Assembly (NCBI GenBank): GCA_014773175.1 | Contig: VXCM01003603.1 | Coordinates: 46,284 to 110,283, forward strand | Direction of reading: 5' to 3' | DNA length: 64,000 nt | From: Lucifuga dentata | Taxonomy: Eukaryota; Chordata; Actinopteri; Ophidiiformes; Bythitidae | In this document: piece by piece, positions 58,916-64,000 of the stretch | How the letters are laid out: each line of letters begins with the position of its first letter | Position numbering within the stretch: position 1 is the first letter of the stretch | Notes under the pieces: generated by a model | What the model saw: only the letters and a program-made list of their open reading frames with translations | Told to the model about the DNA's origin: nothing | Databases searched by the model: none | Translations under genes and position numbers: made by a program

Positions 58916-61133
58916 GACTGACCTTAATAAACAGGCCTTTGTCTTGTTGAAAATTTTCTTTGTAGACCTTTAAGATTTATATTTGAGTATCCTGGTATAT
59001 GTATAAAAGGGGCTGAATCATGAAACAGCTGTCATGTCACTGCGATTAAAAGTTTGGAATCACTAGTGATTTTCACATAGAATCAATGTTTCCAGTCATG
59101 TAAAACTAGTTTTGTTTCATATGTATGTATGTATAAAATGATTCTACTATGTCTGTTAGTATTTTGCGCCTACAGGTTTAAAATCATTTGCAAGAAGCTG
59201 TAAAATATCAAGACATTTTAATTGCCCAGAATCATGACATGAGTAGATGATTTCAGATTCATGTAGAGAAGCTGTAGTTAATATATCATGTGGTTCCAGA
59301 GATAATTAGGAAATTCTACATTATTCCCTGATGCTCTAGAAACTGATGCCTCATATTTACAAAGCAGAGATTAAATCTCACGGTGGAAACTTTGATGAGA
59401 AATCACTAAAATAGTGTTATTTCTCATTTAAAAACTTTTTTCCTCCAAATACTAAATGAAATACTAAATAAAGCATTTTAAAATACATTTTACTGTTTGT
59501 TTCATATAATTTAAAAAAAAAAACACTATTAGTGAATAAAATAGCAAGAACAACTTAAATGACAAGTGATTCTAAACTTTTGAGCTTTTTGAGTTTATTA
59601 AAATTAAATATGCATAATTAAATTTAAATTGATTCAACTTCTACCCATATGCATTTGTTATTAACACACTCATGTGTCTGCTTAGTATTTTTAATTCATT
59701 CTCTGGTCTGTTTCTCTGAAGGGAAAATGTATGATTGCCCATCTGGGCTTTCACTGACATTCCCTTTAATATGATAAACATTAAATGCTATAGCTTCGCT
59801 GATACATTTCCAGGCTCTGTTTCCTCTCTGCAGACTATCACCCCTCCGAGGATGGTGCTACAAACCCAAACACTGTATACAACTCTCAGCCAGACAGTCT
59901 GCCCTGAAGCCAAAATCCCCTCGGTTAGCCAAGCTTGTGTTAATACAGTTAGATTTGTGAACCCCTTGCTATGAGCAACAAGCAGAGATGAGGGAGGGCC
60001 AGCCAGCCAGATCAAATGACTCAACTCTCCTGAGTGCTGTGTGCTGTCAGCGTGAAGGATGCCGCCCTGATTTGTTTTGATTAGCGAGCGTAAATCTATC
60101 AGAAACAAAGAAACGGGAGAAAGCAGAGGATTCCCCTGCTCCTCACTTAAGAAAAGCCAGACAGCAATGCTGTCAGACATGCATTATGTTGTTTTTTTTT
60201 TTGTTTTTTCCTGTGTTTATAGATCATTGACTTCCTGCCGCACTGTGGGTTTTTGGGGTTTAGCGTAAAACAAGTCATAGACATTCCTCTTTTCAATTTG
60301 GCGATCGCTGAACCGCATTCGAGCCAAATCCAATACTGCAATACAAATGACCTTCTGATAGTCACTCTGAGCTCCCACCAAACCCATTACCAGAAAAAAT
60401 CATCTATGGAAATGAGAAGTCGCTATCTGTTCTACTCACCTCCCACTGGAATTCTCACTAGACTCCTTCTCTCCTTGAACGATTCATCCAAGGGCTGAAA
60501 TTATCTTAGCTTTGTGTGCTTCGTTAAATGACGTGAACGCATAATTACCCATTTTTGTTCACATTCCAGGTTTTGGTCATGTCTAAAGCAGGCGAGATGA
60601 TAGCGTCAGGGCTGTAGGTTTGCTTAGTCTTTTGCTCATAAATATGCACGATGTTCTACTGTGCATGTGTAAAATTCACGTATACTCCATACAAGTTAAT
60701 GAACTGTTCCATAAATGCGAAACAATGCACATATGCTTATGTTTTCTGTCTCATCGCTTCCCTCTATAATATGATTCAACCAATGCCGTTATCAGGTCCC
60801 TATAGAATTGTGATAGAAACAAGAAAGTACTGCTCTTGTACATATGTTGTGTGCTATTTCAAGGGTATGCATGAATAAATTAGAGAAATAAGATATATAC
60901 TGTATTTATAAATAGGAGATTGTGAATGTGCCAGCTATGCTAGCTAGTTATCGTATAAAATGTTCCTTATTTGTTGTTCAAAGTGACCCAGTAAGCAAGA
61001 GTAAACACTTTAATCAGCCAGTTTGTTACATCGCCAAAGACAGAACAAAATGAAACAAGAGAACTGGCATTTGCTGAACGTTTAGACTAATCATGCCTGC
61101 AGCGGATGACCTGGGTGAATTATACTTTCCCAC
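58916..61133. other. Unannotated, repeat-poor stretch
   Basis: No recognised gene. 59980-60500 has high sequence complexity and could hold conserved non-coding DNA. Its open frames show no family motif. Confidence 0.5.
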
Positions 61134-61505
61134 TGGATTTAGCAGTAAAGGAATACTTGTACATTTAGCCTCAAATCTTCAAATTATCATAAGCATATAT
61201 ACTTTGAAGAGATCTGCCATGACCTGAGCCTCTTCAGAAGAAAACAGTAGTGATATGGATGCTTTGTACACCTTATCATATTGTCTGTCAGTCAGATTCA
61301 TCAGTCTGTTGTGTGAAAATGACTGGTGTTCAACTTGCTACATCCTGCTTTATCAATTTTCTTGCAAATTTGTGAGCTTTGTTTTCTGTAAATCTGAGTT
61401 TTTCTCTCAAACTTTTGAGTTTTTTCATGCAAACTATTGAGTTTACAGTATTTCTGAGAATATCCCCCCGTCTCTTTTTTCCCCATCAAATATGGCTCTA
61501 ATATA
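61134..61505. mobile_element. Degenerate MITE family D copy
   Basis: The middle CAAATTATCATAAGCATATA and the right end (GAGTTTACAGTATTTCTG, then TTTTTTCCCCATCAAATATGGCTCTAATATA) correspond to the D copy at 7732. It is heavily diverged and the left end is unclear. Confidence 0.55.
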
Positions 61506-61570
61506 CTAAGAACCTTCATGGAAATATTGTAAATCAGGACATTTTATGGGGTCATTCCTATGTTCCAAGG

Positions 61571-61697
61571 GTCCTATGTTCCCCAGCTCTGTACAGCACA
61601 ATAGAGCACATAATGGATTAGGGTTAGGGCTAAGGTTAGGGTTATTCTGTCACATTAAGTGAGTGTAGACAGAATATTGAACTGGGGAACATAGGAC
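61571..61697. mobile_element. Small inverted-repeat unit with telomere-like core
   Basis: GTCCTATGTTCCCCAG (61571-61586) is exactly inverted at 61682-61697. Between them 61617-61644 reads TTAGGGTTAGGGCTAAGG followed by TTAGGGTTA. The second TCCTATGTTCC just upstream (61557) suggests a duplicated end. Confidence 0.7.
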
Positions 61698-63109
61698 ATA
61701 TAGAATACATATACATGTATATACATACATATAGAATTTATGCAAATTAGAGACTTGTGGGGTAATTCATAAAAACAATTCCATCGTAACAACATTGCTA
61801 CAAAGCTTCCATTGCATTAATACTACTGGTAACCCAGTGTGTTATTACAAGCCAACGAAATCATGCAACATGCTTAAGATCCATGCTAAATTATCGCTCC
61901 CTCTGGGGTCACAGCAAAATGGACTTTAAATTTTACAAAAGAAATGTGGTTGCGCTTAGTTGCTTAGCCTTAATTTATTTGACAGCAAAACTCTGTCTAC
62001 AAACCATGGCCTTCCTCAACTAATTTACACTCCTCCTCATATGTTCCAGCAACTGCAGCTGCAAAATTTCCCATGGTGCCAGATTTCTTCCAGATTTAAT
62101 AGAAATTAAATTTACCTTTAGCCTGAAACTTGCATTACATTTAGTTTACCTGACATGTAAATGAGAAAATAACTGTAGTAAGACTGCTTTCAATTCAAGT
62201 GAATGAAAGGAAGGTAAAGTGCATTTGTGAATGAGGGAATATGGCTGTGTGAACTTTTCTGTCCTTGCTGTCATCTGGTGATGATTTTTACAAATTACCC
62301 TCTTTGTCAAAGATTCCAGTCATTATTGCTTTGTCTTTATTGCTTGAAAAGTGTCTCATTTTACTACATTTGCAACCAAAAGCCTGCAGTATCCATTTGC
62401 TCTTGCCAATCTCATGCAGCATCAATGAGATGTCTGGTCTGTGCCAGGAGGACTTTTCTCTCTCTTGAAGGACCCATCATCTTGTTCCAGCTCTTTCAGG
62501 GTGATTTTATTTTGGGTAAAACCTTTCAACAAATTCTCTGCAAGGCCAGCGAAGCAATAATTGGCTTGTGCTTCAGGGAACGTGCTAACTGTGGAAATTG
62601 TTCCGTGGAGATGACACGAGTCTCTAAGGATGAGGAAGTCTATCAGACTCCCTGACTCCTTCATTTAGGATGTTTTCGCGAGTCAAGTCCACTATTTTTG
62701 ATCATTAAAAAAAATGGGAAGTGACCATTTCCATAGTCAAGTGTGGCTAATTTTACACTACATGTGAAAGTAAATATGATCAATTATATGATTTTTAAAA
62801 TGATAATTTAGGTCATTTTCATATGTGATACTAAGGATTGGGATTCATAAAAAATCACCGTAACTACACAGCGTCACTAATTGAAGCTCATTTATAGAGC
62901 TTGCTTTTCGCTAATCAACACACCGTTGCACCATGAAGGTGGCGTTGTTATGAGGTGTCACAAGTAGAAGCCAATTAAGATCAGCATGTTAATGAGCTGC
63001 TTCATATTTAACAGTCACGCTTCACACTGCTTTCGCTGGTGTCAAAGCAACATCGGCACATTAAATCCGCAGAGGAAATATGAATTTTCTGCTATATCTC
63101 TGCATTTTC
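61698..63109. other. Unannotated, repeat-poor stretch
   Basis: A 142-codon frame at 62227-62655 has no recognisable domain and no splice or promoter support. The segment could be conserved non-coding DNA. Confidence 0.5.
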
Positions 63110-63301
63110 AGAGATCGACGCTTATAGAATACACACCCACATGCCACACATAGCTGCACATGAGGTATGTGTGGTGTGAGAGAGAGAGAGAAGAGAGAGA
63201 ACAGCAGATGAAGCTTGAGGAACAGGCACAGCACCATGAGAATGTGTGAGATCTGATCGAAACTCGCCACATAAATATAATGACTGATCAGATGAATGGG
63301 C
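63110..63301. repeat. Inverted copy of the 39374-39589 segment
   Basis: Carries the reverse complement of that segment up to the A terminus at 63302, including CCCACATGCCACACATAGCTG, an AG-rich run and CTGATCAGATGAATGGG. Sequence left of 63110 is not shared. Confidence 0.85.
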
Positions 63302-63646
63302 TTAAAGGACCATACCAGCGATTGTGCATGTTTAAGCCTAATATATTAAATTTTCATACATGTTACGTTACTGACAATCATTTCCCAAAGGATAAAACCG
63401 TATTTCAGCTTTCATGATATTTTGCAAAATTTCTTTATCTTTTGAAAATCAAATATTCAAGCGATACACACATTAAAAATGTATGTTTCTCCTGCTAATA
63501 GTTACACAGCCTTATGAAGTCACAGTTGTTTAATTTTTTTTTTTTTTTTTTTTTTTTTTTNGGGAAATGATTGTCAGTAACATTACATGTATGAAAACTG
63601 AATATTTTAGGCTCAAACATGCAAAATAACCTGTATGGTCCTTTAA
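63302..63646 (+). mobile_element. MITE subfamily A copy with collapsed interior
   Basis: TTAA at both edges. The ends are AGGACCATACCAGCG and CCTGTATGGTCCT. After about 230 bp of left interior a poly-T/N join (63561) jumps straight to the right terminus. The missing roughly 240 bp is probably an assembly loss. Confidence 0.9.
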
Positions 63647-63918
63647 ATATCAAATTTTCTGACCTTACATGTGAGACAAATACAGGTTAAAATGTCTTTA
63701 AAATGTCGCTCAGATTTCATACCACTGAACTTCACCACCAGAGTGATGCAGGTCTTGCATTTTGCATGACAGTGTGTTTTATGAATCAATTCTAGATAAG
63801 GAGTACAATAGTAACACCTCTTTCAAGGTGAACGCTAAAAGATGCTGGTAACAGGCGTTTAGGAATAAGGGAACATGTTAATGTGAGGATATTTCTCCTT
63901 GTCAATACATCAGTCCAG

Positions 63919-64000
63919 CAGCCTCAAGAGGGCACGAATGCAGCCTCAAGGGGGCACAAGCCAGTGTCCACCTTGTGCCGGTCCCAAGCCCGAATAAATG
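63919..64000 (+). mobile_element. Possible LINE-like scrap at window edge
   Basis: GCAGCCTCAAG.GGGCAC is directly repeated (63919 and 63941). TTGTGCCGGTCCCAAGCCC follows, then GAATAAATG, resembling a widespread fish non-LTR segment. The window ends here, so the identity is tentative. Confidence 0.45.

Noticed and set aside
62227..62655. 142-codon open frame
   Set aside because: No domain, no splice context and cysteine-rich random composition. It is better considered as possible non-coding conserved DNA.
1..64000. CRISPR arrays, rRNA, riboswitches, operons
   Set aside because: No regularly spaced identical repeats with unique spacers, no rRNA cores and no bacterial gene organisation. The window is vertebrate in character.

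Overview
This window reads as teleost fish genomic DNA with no recognisable intact gene. It is AT-rich and crowded with microsatellites and long A/T tracts. It carries repeat types typical of fish genomes: L2-like LINE tails ending in (ATGG)n, a Rex1/CR1-group LINE, an L1-group LINE tail, a Tc1 remnant, hAT-like ends and many MITEs (short non-autonomous DNA transposons). The species cannot be named from the sequence. It is best read as intergenic or deep intronic DNA. The only coding-like segment is one candidate 73-bp exon at 39860-39932.

The dominant component is one MITE family in two diverged subfamilies, here called A and B. Sixteen full or partial copies in both orientations add up to about 8 kb, one eighth of the window. 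Copies are about 570-610 bp and have inverted ends of about 85 bp that begin AGGACCATACC and sit at TTAA. One copy interrupts a Tc1 remnant (46449-47279), which shows the uninterrupted target was a single TTAA. Four other MITE families are present: C (12757, 20191, 42364, 44557), D (7732, 27252, 61134), E (35349) and H (5176). There are also two small hairpin elements (5609, 61571), two hAT-like elements (24686-25525 and 49897-51405), a probable solo LTR nested in a C copy (42563-43368), and a foldback element with arms of about 410 bp (44879-45912).

Layout: 0-4.3 kb holds a LINE fragment, an N gap in (TA)n and three A/B copies. 4.3-9.3 kb holds small hairpin MITEs, an interrupted B copy and a D copy. 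9.3-10 kb holds a cluster of palindromes, a tRNA-Leu relict and L2 scraps. 10.4-22 kb holds A/B and C copies. 22.7-28 kb holds L2 scraps, a 22-bp minisatellite, a hAT-like element, a B copy and an N gap of about 540 bp. 28-34.7 kb holds LINE 3' ends. 34.7-47.3 kb is the densest nested-transposon zone. 47-52 kb holds hAT-like and palindromic elements. 52-63 kb is repeat-poor and has several stretches that look like conserved non-coding DNA. 63-64 kb ends in another A copy and a LINE-like scrap.

Ten joins marked by a single N have nearly the same 55-67 bp directly repeated on both sides. These are most likely unmerged contig overlaps, not biological duplications. I found no rRNA, CRISPR array, operon or intact protein-coding gene, and no new functional system. 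The main interest is transposon structure and nesting.
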